Shown here: positions 1 to 9,358 of the stretch, piece after piece
Layout: each line of letters opens with the position of its first letter
Numbering within the stretch: position 1 is the stretch's first letter
Source of the DNA: Corticicoccus populi
Lineage (GTDB): Bacteria; Bacillota; Bacilli; Staphylococcales; Salinicoccaceae
Assembly: GCF_042686195.1 (NCBI RefSeq)
Contig: NZ_JBHUOQ010000004.1
Coordinates: 310,001-374,000 of the forward strand
DNA: 64,000 nucleotides
Direction: 5' to 3'
The notes under the pieces: model-generated
The model's input: only the letters and a program-made list of their open reading frames with translations
What the model was told of the DNA's origin: nothing
Database searches by the model: none
Position numbers and translations under genes: made by a program

Positions 1-2460
1 CCCAATGATGTATTGGTTGCGGAAGCAAGTTACACTGTCACACAGGCTGATGTCGATGCAGGAATTGTCAACAATGAAGCAACCGTATCCGGAACACCAC
101 CGAATTCAGAAGAACCGGTGCAGGACATAGATACAGTCTCTGTCCCGCAGGATGTCGAGGGGAGCTTAATCCTTCAAAAGTCCAGTGACTTAGAGTCATT
201 TGTTGAAGCCGGTCAAGTTGTGACGTATGAATTTATCATTACCAATGACAGTAATGTAACCATCTCGAACCTGGTACTCGATGATCCAATACTTGGTGGC
301 AACATCGCACTCGATGTGACCGAACTCGCACCAGGAGATTCAACGACAGTGACGCAGGAATACACTGTGACTCAGGACGATATTAATGCTGGAAATATTC
401 ATAACATCGCGTCAGTCACAGGGGAAGACCCGAGAGGCGGCACACCGGAAGATACCGACGAAGATGAGCTTCCAGGGACACAGGAGCCGAGTATTTCTCT
501 TGAAAAAACCGCGGACCGTAATGACTTAGTCGAAGGTGAAGATATCCAATATACCTTCACTGCCACGAATAATGGGAATGTCACATTATCTAATGTGAAC
601 TTGACCGATGTATTAGAGGGTCTAAGTGACATCACATACGTATCGGTGAACGGAGAAACCATTGAGGATGTCGAAAACATCGTCCTCCAACCGGGTGATA
701 TACTCATTGCGGAAGCAAGCTACACCGTGACTCAAGCCGATGTCGATACCGGTATTGTCAACAATGAAGCAACCGTATCCGGAACACCACCGAATTCTGA
801 AGAACCGGTACAGGATACAGATACAGTCTCTGTGCCTCAGGATGTTGAAGGCAGCTTAACCCTTCAAAAGTCCAGTGACCTGGACGCATTTGTCGAAGCT
901 GGTCAAATCGTCACGTATGAATTTATCGTAACCAACGATAGTAACGTGACCGTTTCGAATCTGGTACTGGATGATCCAATGTTGGGCGGAAACATCAATC
1001 TGGATGTGACTGAACTCGCACCCGGTGACTCAACGACTGTTACGCAGGAATATGCTGTGACTCAGGACGATATTAATGCTGGAAATATCCAAAACATCGC
1101 GTCCGTCACAGGGGAAGACCCACGAGGCGGTACACCGGAAGATGCGGATGAAGATGAACTTCCAGGGACACAGGAGCCGAGTATTTCTCTTGAAAAAGCA
1201 GCCGACCGAAATGACTTAGTCGAAGGCGAAGATATCCAATATACCTTCACTGCCACGAATAATGGAAATGTGACGCTGAGTAATGTCAATCTGACTGATA
1301 TTCTTGATGGTATTAGTGACATCACATATGTATCTGTGAACGGAGAAACCATTGAAGATGTCGAAAACATCGCCCTCCAACCGGGTGATATACTCATTGC
1401 GGAAGCAAGTTACACCGTGACTCAAGCCGATGTCGATACCGGCGTTGTCAACAATGAAGCAACCGTATCCGGAACACCACCAAATTCGGAAGAACCCGTT
1501 CAGGATACTGACACAGTCTCTGTGCCACAGGATGTCGAAGGCAGCTTAACCCTTCAAAAATCCAGTGATCTGGATGCATTTGTCGAAGCCGGTCAAGTCG
1601 TGACGTATGAATTTATCGTGACGAACGACAGTAACGTGACCGTTTCAAATCTTGTTCTTGATGATCCAATGTTGGGCGGAAACATCAATCTGGATGTGAC
1701 CGAGCTCGCACCGGGTGACTCAACGACTGTCACGCAGGAATACACTGTGACGCAGGAGGACCTCAACAATGGTGGTATCCAAAACATTGCGTCTATCACG
1801 GGTGAAGATCCGAGAGGCGGCACACCGGAAGATACTGACGAAGATGAACTTCCGGGGACACAGGAGCCAAGTATTTCTCTTGAAAAGATCGCGGACCGAA
1901 ATGACTTAGTCGAAGGTGAAGATATCCAATATACCTTCACCGCAACGAATAATGGGAATGTCACACTGAGCAATGTCAATCTGACTGATATTCTTGATGG
2001 CATTAGTGATATTAATTACTTAACTATTAATGATGAAACCATTGAAGATGTCGAAAACATCACCCTCCAACCGGGTGATATACTCATTGCGGAAGCAAGT
2101 TACACTGTGACTCAAGCCGATGTCGATACAGGCGTCGTCAACAACGAAGCGACCGTATCTGGTACACCACCTGGTTCTGAGGAGCCTGTCCAGGATACAG
2201 ACACAGTGTCTGTGCCTCAGGATGTTGAAGGCAGCTTAACCCTTCAAAAATCCAGTGACCTGGATGCCGTTGTTGAAGCCGGTCAAATCGTCACGTATGA
2301 ATTTATCGTGACGAACGACAGTAACGTAACCGTTTCAAATCTTGTTCTTGATGATCCAATGCTGGGCGGAAACATCAATCTGGATGTGACCGAGCTCGCA
2401 CCGGGTGACTCAACGACTGTCACGCAGGAATATACTGTCACTCAGGACGATATCGATGCT
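1..2460 (+). repeat. 690-bp tandem repeats in adhesin gene
   Basis: The motif coding for NNEATVSG occurs near 69, 759, 1449 and 2139, giving an exact 690-bp period (230 codons, two DUF11-like domains per unit). The units are nearly identical at DNA level over long stretches, which implies recent duplication or ongoing gene conversion. A shorter related unit follows: the segment starting ggaaatattc at 2461 recurs at 2797, a period of 336 bp (112 codons). Confidence 0.9.
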
Positions 2461-4731
2461 GGAAATATTCACAACATCGCGTCAGTTACCGGAGAAACTC
2501 CGAGTGGGGAAACTCCGAGAGATGAAGATGAAGTTGATGTTCCAGTGACAGATACTGAGGAAAATCCGAACATCACGCTTGAAAAATCCAGCGATACTGA
2601 CACAGTGACTCAAGCTGGAGATACAGTCACATATACTTTCAAGGTGACAAATAATGGCGACGTTAACCTAACAAATGTAATCCTTGATGACCCAATGCTG
2701 GGCGGAAACATCAATCTGGATGTAACCGAGCTCGCACCGGGTGACTCAACGACTGTCACGCAGGAATATACTGTCACTCAGGACGATATCGATGCTGGAA
2801 ATATTCACAACATCGCGTCAGTTACCGGAGAAACTCCGAGTGGGGAAACTCCGAGAGATGAAGATGAAGTTGATGTTCCAGTGACAGATACTGAGGAAAA
2901 TCCAAGCATCACGTTGGAAAAATCCAGCGATACTGACACAGTGACTCAAGCTGGAGATACAGTCACATATACTTTCAAGATTACAAACAATGGTGATGTT
3001 AACCTAACAAATCTTGTTCTTAACGATCCAATGCTCGGTGGTAACATCACATTAGAAACAACTTCACTGGAACCTGGTGAAAATACAACAATAGATATTC
3101 AACATCAAGTTACTGAAGAACAATTACAGTATTCAACAATTACAAACAAAGCAATTGTCTCAGGTATTTCACCAAAAAATGTTCTAGTATTTGATATAGA
3201 CGATGCCATAATAAAAACTGAGGTACCGACTGAGGAGACACCGGTTCCCGACCTTGCAACTAAAAAGTCAGTGAATGGTAAAGGACAACACCAATTATCG
3301 GACAACAATGAGAGTTTTGTTTTTGATATTGAAACTGTAATTGACCCGTCTCTTAATATCAATTCATTCCGTATATTTGACAGAATTGATGAAAGACTTA
3401 CGATTGGCTCTGTAGATGTGACTATTGATAGTAATACATCATCTGAAGAAACACCAGAGGGACTCGAAGAGTTAGAAGAACAAAAAGAGAGACTAACCAC
3501 AGAACTTAACGAAGCCGAGGCTGAACTCCAAGCACTCCAGACAACTTTAGATCAAGCAATATCTGATGAGGAGTCAGACTCTCAGGAACAAATCTCTGAA
3601 GATGTGAATGAAGAAGCAGTAGATGATACTACTGCTCAGAAAGAATCTGATGAAGTTGAAACAAGTAAGTTGCCTGAAGATACTAATAGTAATGATATTT
3701 CTGAAGATGCAAATGAAGAAATATCAGATCAGACTAGCATTCAGGAAGAACCTGCTGAAGCTGAAAAAAATGAAGGAACTGATGATAGCGATACTACCGA
3801 GATAACACCTATTGAAGAAGTTCCTGAAGAAACAGAAAACAAAGAAGAATTCCAGACTGAAGAAGATACTAAGGCAGAAATTGTAGTAAATACTGAAGCT
3901 GTCAAAGAATCAATTTCAGAGATGACAACTCGTATTGAATCTTTAAATACTGAAATCGATGCAGTTAATTCAGAAATTGAATCTCTTGAAAATAATAGTA
4001 TAGAAATTTCTTCAGGCAGTATTTTAGATTATGGTGTGTTGACAGTCACTGGTCAGGATATTGAATTCACAATCACTGATCCAGAAGTTATTGAGACATT
4101 AAAAGGCCAGAATATTAAGATGACTATTTATGCCACATTCAATAATATTGACCAAAATGCATTAAAAGATGGCGTTGAGAATACTGCTACTGTAACGTTC
4201 GGCAGTCAATCGAAAGATACGAATACTGTAATCGTTATACCAACCAAAGAACAAGAACCTGAAGTCCCAGACCCTGAGACTCCAGAAACACCTGAGAATC
4301 CGGAAACACCTGAAAATCCGGAAACGCCTGAGAATCCAGAAACACCTGAGAATCCAGAAACACCTGAGAACCCGGAAACACCTGAGAATCCGGAAACACC
4401 TGAGAACCCGGAAACACCTGAGAACCCGGAAACACCTGAGAACCCGGAAACACCTGAGAATCCAGAAACACCTGAGAATCCAGAAACACCTGAGAATCCA
4501 GAAACACCTGAGAATCCAGAAACACCTGAGAACCCGGAAACACCTGAGAATCCGGAAACACCTGAGAACACAGATAATAATAGTCAAGTGACAGGCAGCA
4601 CATCTGATACTGAAACAGCAGATGAATTACCATTAACCGGTGTGTCAGCAAATAATATAATTGTAATTATCTTAGGTTTAATTCTTATAGGTGCCACATT
4701 ATTGTTCTTCACACGAAAAAAACAGAAGTAG
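1..4731 (+). CDS. LPXTG-anchored DUF11-repeat surface protein, 5-prime truncated by window edge
   Basis: This is the C-terminal part of a giant cell-wall-anchored protein. The frame is already open at base 1 and the first codons match the repeat unit, so the true start lies outside the window. Most of the visible part is pairs of DUF11-like beta-sandwich domains (about 115 residues each) that recur with a 690-bp period, followed by two closer copies with a 336-bp period. Then come a non-repetitive domain, a Glu-rich coiled-coil-like stretch (about 3460-3990), and a PETPEN spacer of 16 copies that probably spans the peptidoglycan. The C-terminus is a sortase signal: LPLTG, a hydrophobic helix and the tail RKKQK. 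Sortase A would cut between Thr and Gly and attach the protein to the wall. A likely role is adhesion or biofilm formation; the ligand is unknown. A strong terminator follows. Confidence 0.9.
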   Translation, partial: PNDVLVAEASYTVTQADVDAGIVNNEATVSGTPPNSEEPVQDIDTVSVPQDVEGSLILQKSSDLESFVEAGQVVTYEFIITNDSNVTISNLVLDDPILGGNIALDVTELAPGDSTTVTQEYTVTQDDINAGNIHNIASVTGEDPRGGTPEDTDEDELPGTQEPSISLEKTADRNDLVEGEDIQYTFTATNNGNVTLSNVNLTDVLEGLSDITYVSVNGETIEDVENIVLQPGDILIAEASYTVTQADVDTGIVNNEATVSGTPPNSEEPVQDTDTVSVPQDVEGSLTLQKSSDLDAFVEAGQIVTYEFIVTNDSNVTVSNLVLDDPMLGGNINLDVTELAPGDSTTVTQEYAVTQDDINAGNIQNIASVTGEDPRGGTPEDADEDELPGTQEPSISLEKAADRNDLVEGEDIQYTFTATNNGNVTLSNVNLTDILDGISDITYVSVNGETIEDVENIALQPGDILIAEASYTVTQADVDTGVVNNEATVSGTPPNSEEPVQDTDTVSVPQDVEGSLTLQKSSDLDAFVEAGQVVTYEFIVTNDSNVTVSNLVLDDPMLGGNINLDVTELAPGDSTTVTQEYTVTQEDLNNGGIQNIASITGEDPRGGTPEDTDEDELPGTQEPSISLEKIADRNDLVEGEDIQYTFTATNNGNVTLSNVNLTDILDGISDINYLTINDETIEDVENITLQPGDILIAEASYTVTQADVDTGVVNNEATVSGTPPGSEEPVQDTDTVSVPQDVEGSLTLQKSSDLDAVVEAGQIVTYEFIVTNDSNVTVSNLVLDDPMLGGNINLDVTELAPGDSTTVTQEYTVTQDDIDAGNIHNIASVTGETPSGETPRDEDEVDVPVTDTEENPNITLEKSSDTDTVTQAGDTVTYTFKVTNNGDVNLTNVILDDPMLGGNINLDVTELAPGDSTTVTQEYTVTQDDIDAGNIHNIASVTGETPSGETPRDEDEVDVPVTDTEENPSITLEKSSDTDTVTQAGDTVTYTFKITNNGDVNLTNLVLNDPMLGGNITLETTSLEPGENTTIDIQHQVTEEQLQYSTITNKAIVSGISPKNVLVFDIDDAIIKTEVPTEETPVPDLATKKSVNGKGQHQLSDNNESFVFDIETVIDPSLNINSFRIFDRIDERLTIGSVDVTIDSNTSSEETPEGLEELEEQKERLTTELNEAEAELQALQTTLDQAISDEESDSQEQISEDVNEEAVDDTTAQKESDEVETSKLPEDTNSNDISEDANEEISDQTSIQEEPAEAEKNEGTDDSDTTEITPIEEVPEETENKEEFQTEEDTKAEIVVNTEAVKESISEMTTRIESLNTEIDAVNSEIESLENNSIEISSGSILDYGVLTVTGQDIEFTITDPEVIETLKGQNIKMTIYATFNNIDQNALKDGVENTATVTFGSQSKDTNTVIVIPTKEQEPEVPDPETPETPENPETPENPETPENPETPENPETPENPETPENPETPENPETPENPETPENPETPENPETPENPETPENPETPENPETPENPETPENPETPENTDNNSQVTGSTSDTETADELPLTGVSANNIIVIILGLILIGATLLFFTRKKQK
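4282..4569 (+). repeat. 18-bp repeats encoding PETPEN wall spacer
   Basis: Sixteen in-frame copies of an 18-bp unit encode PETPEN. They differ only at synonymous positions (aat/aac, ccg/cca, aca/acg). Pro-rich spacers in this position thread surface proteins through the wall before the sorting signal. The copy number is likely to vary between isolates by slippage. Confidence 0.9.
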
Positions 4732-4755
4732 CTAAACATATTTTCTATGCTAATC

Positions 4756-4795
4756 AAAAGAGACCATTCTGAGTTAACACAGAATGGTCTCTTTT
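4756..4795. terminator. Bidirectional intrinsic terminator
   Basis: A 16-bp perfect inverted repeat (aaaagagaccattctg and its complement) with a short loop is flanked by A and T runs. It lies between the convergent adhesin and FlaR-like genes and could serve both strands. Confidence 0.85.
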
Positions 4796-4868
4796 ACTAT
4801 AAATTCCTTCATTTATAAACAGCATCTACATAATAGTTTCCCTCATTTTAATAATACCGCATAAGAAT

Positions 4869-5366
4869 TTACACTATTCCCTCTAAAAATTGTTCTGCCT
4901 GCTTTCTGCCCTTAAATATAATTACTCTCTTATATGAATATTTTTCTAATAACTCCTGTATCACCGGTCTCGTATCTACATTAAAATTCTTGATGAATGC
5001 CATAAATTCCGCGTCCTCTGTCACTTCAACCCAGGGCATATCCGATCTCTTTTTTCCTATTCTTTCTCTGACACCTGAAAGACATGTCTCTACAGGGTAA
5101 TCCAAAAAGAATATTGTATCACTTTCCCTCATTCTTTCTTCCATGGTTGATAAGTAATTACCATCAATAATCCACTGATTTGTATTTAAAATGTCATCCA
5201 GCCGTTCCTGAAAAACTTCCCCTGAGACTGTTGTTCTGTCCTGCTTCCATTGCAGCATATCCAAATGAAACAGCGGCAGACCCGTTTTCTTCATCAATAA
5301 TCTTGAAAATGTACTTTTCCCGCTTCCCGGGCATCCGATGACAATTGCTTTTTCCAAAAATCTCAC
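4869..5366 (-). CDS. FlaR-like small nucleotide kinase (DNA topology modulation protein family)
   Basis: This 165-residue P-loop protein has a Walker A motif, GCPGSGKST, at about residues 11-19. The rest resembles the adenylate-kinase-like family annotated as DNA topology modulation protein FlaR: an Asp-rich substrate region (FHLDMLQW), WIIDGNY and a lid-like Arg segment (RERIGKKRSD). The length fits that family. It probably phosphorylates a small nucleotide-like substrate; the physiological substrate is not established and the topology role in the name is historical. It is transcribed alone, convergent with the adhesin gene. Confidence 0.7.
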   Translation of the reverse strand: MRFLEKAIVIGCPGSGKSTFSRLLMKKTGLPLFHLDMLQWKQDRTTVSGEVFQERLDDILNTNQWIIDGNYLSTMEERMRESDTIFFLDYPVETCLSGVRERIGKKRSDMPWVEVTEDAEFMAFIKNFNVDTRPVIQELLEKYSYKRVIIFKGRKQAEQFLEGIV

Positions 5367-5405
5367 CCTTTATTTATATTATTTTTCTTAAAATAATCTC
5401 TTAAA

Positions 5406-5531
5406 TCAACCATTCATTGGAAAATGTTTTATAAACTCCATGAAACCAAAATATCCTAAGAGACCTAAACCGAGACCAACAATGAGTACGATAATCACAG
5501 CGATATTGTATTTATTATTTTTCTCAGCCAC
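5406..5531 (-). CDS. Small single-pass membrane protein, 41 aa
   Basis: From a GTG at 5531 this short ORF starts MAEKNNKYN, continues into a roughly 20-residue Gly/Leu/Ile-rich membrane helix and ends FIKHFPMNG. The codons upstream of the GTG stay open for ten more residues and read CKYEWESR, which looks like the tail of a zinc-ribbon, so this may be the end of a longer protein cut by a stop. No good ribosome binding site is visible. The open frame on the opposite strand (5440-5667) covers the same bases and looks less natural. Function unknown. Confidence 0.35.
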   Translation of the reverse strand: MAEKNNKYNIAVIIVLIVGLGLGLLGYFGFMEFIKHFPMNG

Positions 5532-5751
5532 TCGAGATTCCCACTCATATTTACAGTATAATTATTTTAAAAGTATATTCTTTAAAACTACAGTCCCTGT
5601 AACGATGATGAATATATTATATCATTCTCAAAAAGTTGAACTACAGGCACTTAAACAGTATATTTAAATTGAATAGGGGATTGAAATTAAAGTAATGGAT
5701 ATGTTTTTAATTTCACCGCTAAATATTAATGAATCATTCAGGAGGATTTTA

Positions 5752-6693
5752 ATGAAGACACAAAATGTTGGAAACACTGAATGGCAGGCATCATCAGTCA
5801 TCCTGGGTAACATGAGAATGGACAAACTTTCTGTTGATGAGGCAGCGGAAGTGATAGAAACTGCATATCACAACGGCATTAATTTTTTTGACTCTGCGGA
5901 TATTTACGGCAAAGGACAGTCTGAAATCATTTTTGGACAGGCTCTCAAACAGTCTTCTGTAAACCGTGAAGACATTTTCATACAATCAAAGGCAGGAATT
6001 GTGCCGCCGACTGCAGAAAACAGGGAACAAAAAAGATATGATTTTTCCAGAGAACACTTACTTAATTCCGTAGACGGTATCTTGGAGAGAATGCAGATTG
6101 ACTATTTGGATTCCTTCCTGCTTCACCGTCCGGATCCGTTGATGGACGTGGCAGAAGTGGCTTCGGTTTTTGATGAACTGGAGAAGTCGGGTAAGGTAAA
6201 ACATTTCGGTGTGTCCAATTTCAACACTGAGCAGTTCAAATTACTTCAGAATAATGTCAGCCAGAAACTCATTATTAATCAACTGCAGTTCAGTATCATG
6301 CACAGCGGTATGATAGATGTCGGGTTACATGCAAACATGACGGATTCACAATCTGTCGACCATGACGGTTCAATACTCACTTTTTCACAAAATGAAGGCA
6401 CAACTATCCAGGCATGGTCACCATTCCAATACGGTACCTTCGACGGGGTCTTTATAGATAATGAAAAATTCCCGAAATTAAATGAGACTCTGGAAAAACT
6501 ATCTTTAAAATACGGCGTAACTAAAAATGCGGTAGCTGCTGCATGGATATTAAGACATCCGGCAAACTTCCAGGTGATCCTCGGCACGATGAATCCGAAA
6601 AGAATTGCTGACAGTGCTGCCGGGGCGGACATCGTCCTCGATAGACAGGAATGGTATGATATTTATCTCGCGGCAGGGAACCAGCTGCCTTAA
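5752..6693 (+). CDS. Aldo/keto reductase
   Basis: This is a 313-residue (beta/alpha)8 NADPH-dependent oxidoreductase of the YdhF-like aldo/keto reductase group. The catalytic set is visible: Asp in FFDSAD, Tyr in DIYG, Lys in QSKAG and His in LLHRPDP. The C-terminal part has the cofactor-binding segment ILGTMNPKRI. I chose ATG 5752 because it follows a strong site (ggagg, 7 bases upstream), whereas the upstream in-frame ATG at 5695 has none. It probably reduces carbonyl compounds; the substrate cannot be predicted. It stands alone on the plus strand. Confidence 0.85.
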   Translation: MKTQNVGNTEWQASSVILGNMRMDKLSVDEAAEVIETAYHNGINFFDSADIYGKGQSEIIFGQALKQSSVNREDIFIQSKAGIVPPTAENREQKRYDFSREHLLNSVDGILERMQIDYLDSFLLHRPDPLMDVAEVASVFDELEKSGKVKHFGVSNFNTEQFKLLQNNVSQKLIINQLQFSIMHSGMIDVGLHANMTDSQSVDHDGSILTFSQNEGTTIQAWSPFQYGTFDGVFIDNEKFPKLNETLEKLSLKYGVTKNAVAAAWILRHPANFQVILGTMNPKRIADSAAGADIVLDRQEWYDIYLAAGNQLP

Positions 6694-6875
6694 TACTTCC
6701 GGAAGACACATTTCATATTCCTGTCTCCTGTAAAAGAGAACCGGAACATTAGATACAAAATTAGAATGACATGTTAACACAAGAGTCTGATACCCAGACT
6801 CTTGTTCATATTTTACATAAATGCAGGCAGCGTTCTAACAAGAAATTTACAAATCAAAATTCAGGAGGATTTGGA

Positions 6876-6959
6876 ATGAAAATCATAGACAACGTTGGAA
6901 AATCGAATGCATTGTTTGGTGCCTTTGATAAAAATTTAAGAATAGGGCAGTCATTATGA
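6876..6959 (+). CDS. Short upstream peptide coupled to VTT-domain gene, 27 aa
   Basis: A strong ribosome binding site (aggagg) precedes ATG 6876. The peptide starts MKIIDNVGKSNALFGAFDK and its TGA stop overlaps the next ATG as ATGA, so the downstream membrane protein is probably translated by coupling. The sequence loosely recalls the N-terminus of carboxymuconolactone-decarboxylase-like proteins, so it may be a truncated remnant that now works only as a leader. This is inference. Confidence 0.45.
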   Translation: MKIIDNVGKSNALFGAFDKNLRIGQSL

Positions 6960-7645
6960 GTTCCGGAGGAGACCGTAGTGATGCATTTTCACCGAGATCA
7001 ATCATTTCTTTGATTGCGCTCATTATACTCGGGGTATCTTTTTTGTGGATCAGCTTTAACATGGATTTACCTGAACCCGAAGAGATGCGTGAAATCATCC
7101 TCGGATACGGCTGGGCCGGGTGGCTGGTCTTTATCGGCATTACTGCAGCAATTGCTGTTACGCCTATCCCCATTACGGTCCCTGCATTAGTCGCAGGTTC
7201 TCTTTACGGTGTTGTCGGAGGGACATTGTTTTCTTTCTCCGGCGTGATACTTGGTTCATGGATTGGTTACTGGCTCGCCCGTACTGCAGGTCAGAATATC
7301 ACTTTTAAACTCCTCGGCCGGCACAGTTCTACTGTAAAGAAATATCTTAATAACGCCGGATTCTGGGCAATGTGTACGGCGAGGTTGATGCCGGGACTGC
7401 CGTACTGGCCGGTTAATTACGGTGCCGGTGCCCTGGGTGTAAAACAGCATGCCTTCATATCTGCAACATTTCTTGCCTCTATACCGGGACAGGTCTCCCT
7501 GGTCGCATTAGGTGCCTTTGCAGTAAAACAATCTGTATTTAACGGTGTCGTATTAGTGGCTGCATGGATAGCCGTGATTACTCTGACCATTATCTCATAC
7601 CGTTACTGGCGGGGTACAAGTACGGATTCGGATACAGAGCAGTAG
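6956..7645 (+). CDS. TVP38/TMEM64 family (VTT domain) membrane protein
   Basis: This 229-residue integral membrane protein has a VTT (SNARE-associated, DedA-like) domain. The signature is the Gly-rich re-entrant segment GSLYGVVGGTLFSF with GSWIGYWLAR after it, then the conserved RLMPGLPYWPVNY and SIPGQ. Family members act in lipid or small-molecule movement across the membrane; some DedA relatives move undecaprenyl phosphate. The ATG overlaps the stop of a 27-codon ORF. A terminator hairpin follows at about 7698. Confidence 0.8.
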   Translation: MSSGGDRSDAFSPRSIISLIALIILGVSFLWISFNMDLPEPEEMREIILGYGWAGWLVFIGITAAIAVTPIPITVPALVAGSLYGVVGGTLFSFSGVILGSWIGYWLARTAGQNITFKLLGRHSSTVKKYLNNAGFWAMCTARLMPGLPYWPVNYGAGALGVKQHAFISATFLASIPGQVSLVALGAFAVKQSVFNGVVLVAAWIAVITLTIISYRYWRGTSTDSDTEQ

Positions 7646-7697
7646 GCTGAATAAACTGCACCGATTCCCTTTATTTTAATAAAATATCTATACGAAA

Positions 7698-7732
7698 AAA
7701 GGTGGGACGACAACTATGTCATCCCGTCTTTT
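7698..7732. terminator. Intrinsic terminator between convergent genes
   Basis: The stem gggacgaca/tgtcatccc has a run of A on its left and a T run on its right. It lies between the VTT gene (plus) and the antiporter gene (minus), so it can terminate both. Confidence 0.75.
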
Positions 7733-7759
7733 ATTAATCAGGCTGAAACCGGCATTCTT

Positions 7760-8959
7760 TTAATGATTTTTCGGCAGAATCAGGTTTGCGATAAGCGGGA
7801 AGATCAATACTGTCAAAGCCCCGCCGGTGACCATAGTGGCAGCCGTTACCTGATCGATGATTCCTGATGAGGCCGCAATCTGCGTCACTGCAACAATAAT
7901 CGGTAGGCCGGTCGCTGAATATAAGCCGAGCGCAATTTGCTCTCTCGGTGATTCAATTCCTGAATATGTGCTGGTCAACCGCTCACGGAGGAAGACCACC
8001 AGACCCCGGACAATCGCTATTAAAGCGACAAATCCAATCAGGAGCTGCCATTCACTTAACACCTGACCGAGATTAATACTCATTCCGCTTGTGACGAAGA
8101 AAATCGGAATAAGAAAACTGAATCCGACAACTTCAACTTTGTGTGCAATTTCTTCACCGTGTTCCGGAGAGAACGTTTTGAATACCACATTGAGTAATAA
8201 ACCTGCAGAAAATGCACCGAGCGCAATATCCAGTTCAAATACAGCTGTCAGCAGCATCAGTGTCACCAGTGCAAAAACTGTCATTCTTAATGTTGTCTGC
8301 ATGGTCGTGTTGGATGCTGATACGACCGCTCTGCCTAGAAGCGGTACTTTTCGGATGAATCGTATCGGAAGACCGACAACCAGAACAGCAATAACAGCGA
8401 AGACAATCAGAACAATCGATGCCTGCCATGTTGCGAATGTGGAAAGGAGCAGTGACATCGCTACAATCGGCAGCAGTTCCCCGTACGTACCATGCGTCAT
8501 CGTCGCCCTGCCGAGTGAGGTGTTCATTACGCCAGAATCTTTCAGTATCGGCAGCAGTGTACCGAGTGCCGTTGATGTAGAGGCGATAGCGAGCACTATT
8601 GCCACACGGAATTCACCGTCCGTAAGTAACAGCCCCGCACCGACACCAAGAGCGGCACATATCATCCATGTAAGAGCCGCGTGTTTACCTTGACGCGCCC
8701 GCATATCAGACGTACTGACTTCAAAACCCGCGAGCAGGAATAAAAATCCCATCCCGAGTTCCCGCAGGAACTCTACGGCAACCGTCTGCTCCGCCAGGCC
8801 GAGCATGTTCGGACCGATAACCACCCCGAATGCAAGGAGCCACACCACATCAGGTACATACCTGCGTGAAATCAATGCAAGTATCGGTGCGAGTGCAGCA
8901 ACCAGTACTATCCACCAAACAGAAGTAAGATTCTCAACTAACAAATGGTGATCAGGCAT
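7760..8959 (-). CDS. Cation/proton antiporter, CPA2 (KefB/NhaS-like) family
   Basis: This 399-residue protein is almost entirely membrane helices, about 12 by inspection. It shows CPA2 hallmarks: an N-terminal helix pair with FGVVIGPNMLGL, the segment EFLRELGMGFLFLLAGFEV containing the conserved Gly/Glu, and a Thr/Ala-rich unwound helix (ASTSTALGTLLPIL). It lacks the C-terminal RCK/TrkA-N domain of KefB, so it is a bare transporter unit. The likely role is Na+/H+ or K+/H+ exchange for pH or salt tolerance. Its start overlaps a 40-codon upstream ORF. Confidence 0.8.
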   Translation of the reverse strand: MPDHHLLVENLTSVWWIVLVAALAPILALISRRYVPDVVWLLAFGVVIGPNMLGLAEQTVAVEFLRELGMGFLFLLAGFEVSTSDMRARQGKHAALTWMICAALGVGAGLLLTDGEFRVAIVLAIASTSTALGTLLPILKDSGVMNTSLGRATMTHGTYGELLPIVAMSLLLSTFATWQASIVLIVFAVIAVLVVGLPIRFIRKVPLLGRAVVSASNTTMQTTLRMTVFALVTLMLLTAVFELDIALGAFSAGLLLNVVFKTFSPEHGEEIAHKVEVVGFSFLIPIFFVTSGMSINLGQVLSEWQLLIGFVALIAIVRGLVVFLRERLTSTYSGIESPREQIALGLYSATGLPIIVAVTQIAASSGIIDQVTAATMVTGGALTVLIFPLIANLILPKNH

Positions 8960-9074
8960 ATGTCACCCTCATTTCATTCAACCCCGTGTGACACACACTT
9001 CGGGATATTACTTTCAACGACGCGCCTGTAACCACAGGCATTTCTTTCTCTTCATCACAGTTAGCCCTAATCAT
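8952..9074 (-). CDS. Leader ORF overlapping the antiporter start, 40 aa
   Basis: ATG 9074 is preceded by aggagg with 8-base spacing. The 40-codon frame starts MIRANCDEEKEM and its stop (TGA at 8952-8954) falls inside the first codons of the antiporter, an 8-base overlap. This arrangement suggests translational coupling or a regulatory leader. The peptide has two Cys and no recognisable domain. Confidence 0.45.
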   Translation of the reverse strand: MIRANCDEEKEMPVVTGASLKVISRSVCHTGLNEMRVTYA

Positions 9075-9172
9075 GACGGCATCCTCCTACTCCATATTTA
9101 ACAAAAGTACTTTACCATAATTATTGGAGCCGCTCAATAATGACGCATATTGACGGGGGAGGAGGATTGATT

Positions 9173-9268
9173 TTGCGTTTTAAGAAAATACGATTCTATA
9201 AGTTTTCTAGACCACATAATTTAAAACATAAAGATTATTTTATCGTACACATATTTCTAAATTTGTAA
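9173..9268 (+). CDS. Possible basic micro-ORF, 31 aa
   Basis: A TTG at 9173 follows a very strong purine-rich site (ggggaggagg). It opens a 31-codon frame starting MRFKKIRFYKF, rich in Lys, Arg and His. It lies alone on the plus strand in a 285-bp gap between two minus-strand genes, followed by a hairpin. There is no family match I can name. It could be chance. Confidence 0.2.
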   Translation: MRFKKIRFYKFSRPHNLKHKDYFIVHIFLNL

Positions 9269-9303
9269 GACACAAATAAGAATTAATGTACCAAACAAAA
9301 AAC

Positions 9304-9339
9304 AGGACCCGCACGTGAATTTTCTCAAATACGGGTCCT
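9304..9339 (-). terminator. Terminator of the giant helicase gene
   Basis: An 8-bp stem, aggacccg/cgggtcct, has a run of A to its left, which is a T run on the minus strand. It lies just past the stop of the DUF4011 helicase gene. Confidence 0.7.
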
Positions 9340-9358
9340 AATTATACAGAATAATATT

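Noticed and set aside
399..2003. Antisense ORFs of 102, 111 and 136 codons within the left adhesin gene
   Set aside because: They repeat with the 690-bp period of the sense gene, lack ribosome sites and follow from its codon bias.
4282..4569. Short regular repeats that might be taken for a CRISPR array
   Set aside because: The 18-bp units are contiguous, have no spacers, and are in frame with a coding region.
4162..4651. Long antisense ORFs in three frames over the PETPEN repeat
   Set aside because: Any 18-bp repeat without stops gives such frames; their products are simple repeats.
5440..5667. 75-codon plus-strand ORF
   Set aside because: No ribosome site. The opposite strand has a more natural small membrane protein over the same bases.
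5858..5880. gcatatcacaacggcat, similar to part of an att core, inside the aldo/keto reductase gene
   Set aside because: It codes for conserved residues of the enzyme and lacks the inverted arm and the GTGATACGTA element.
8091..8693. 200-codon ORF antisense to the antiporter
   Set aside because: It has a Ser/Thr/Ala-rich shadow composition, no start site, and the antiporter frame is clearly real.
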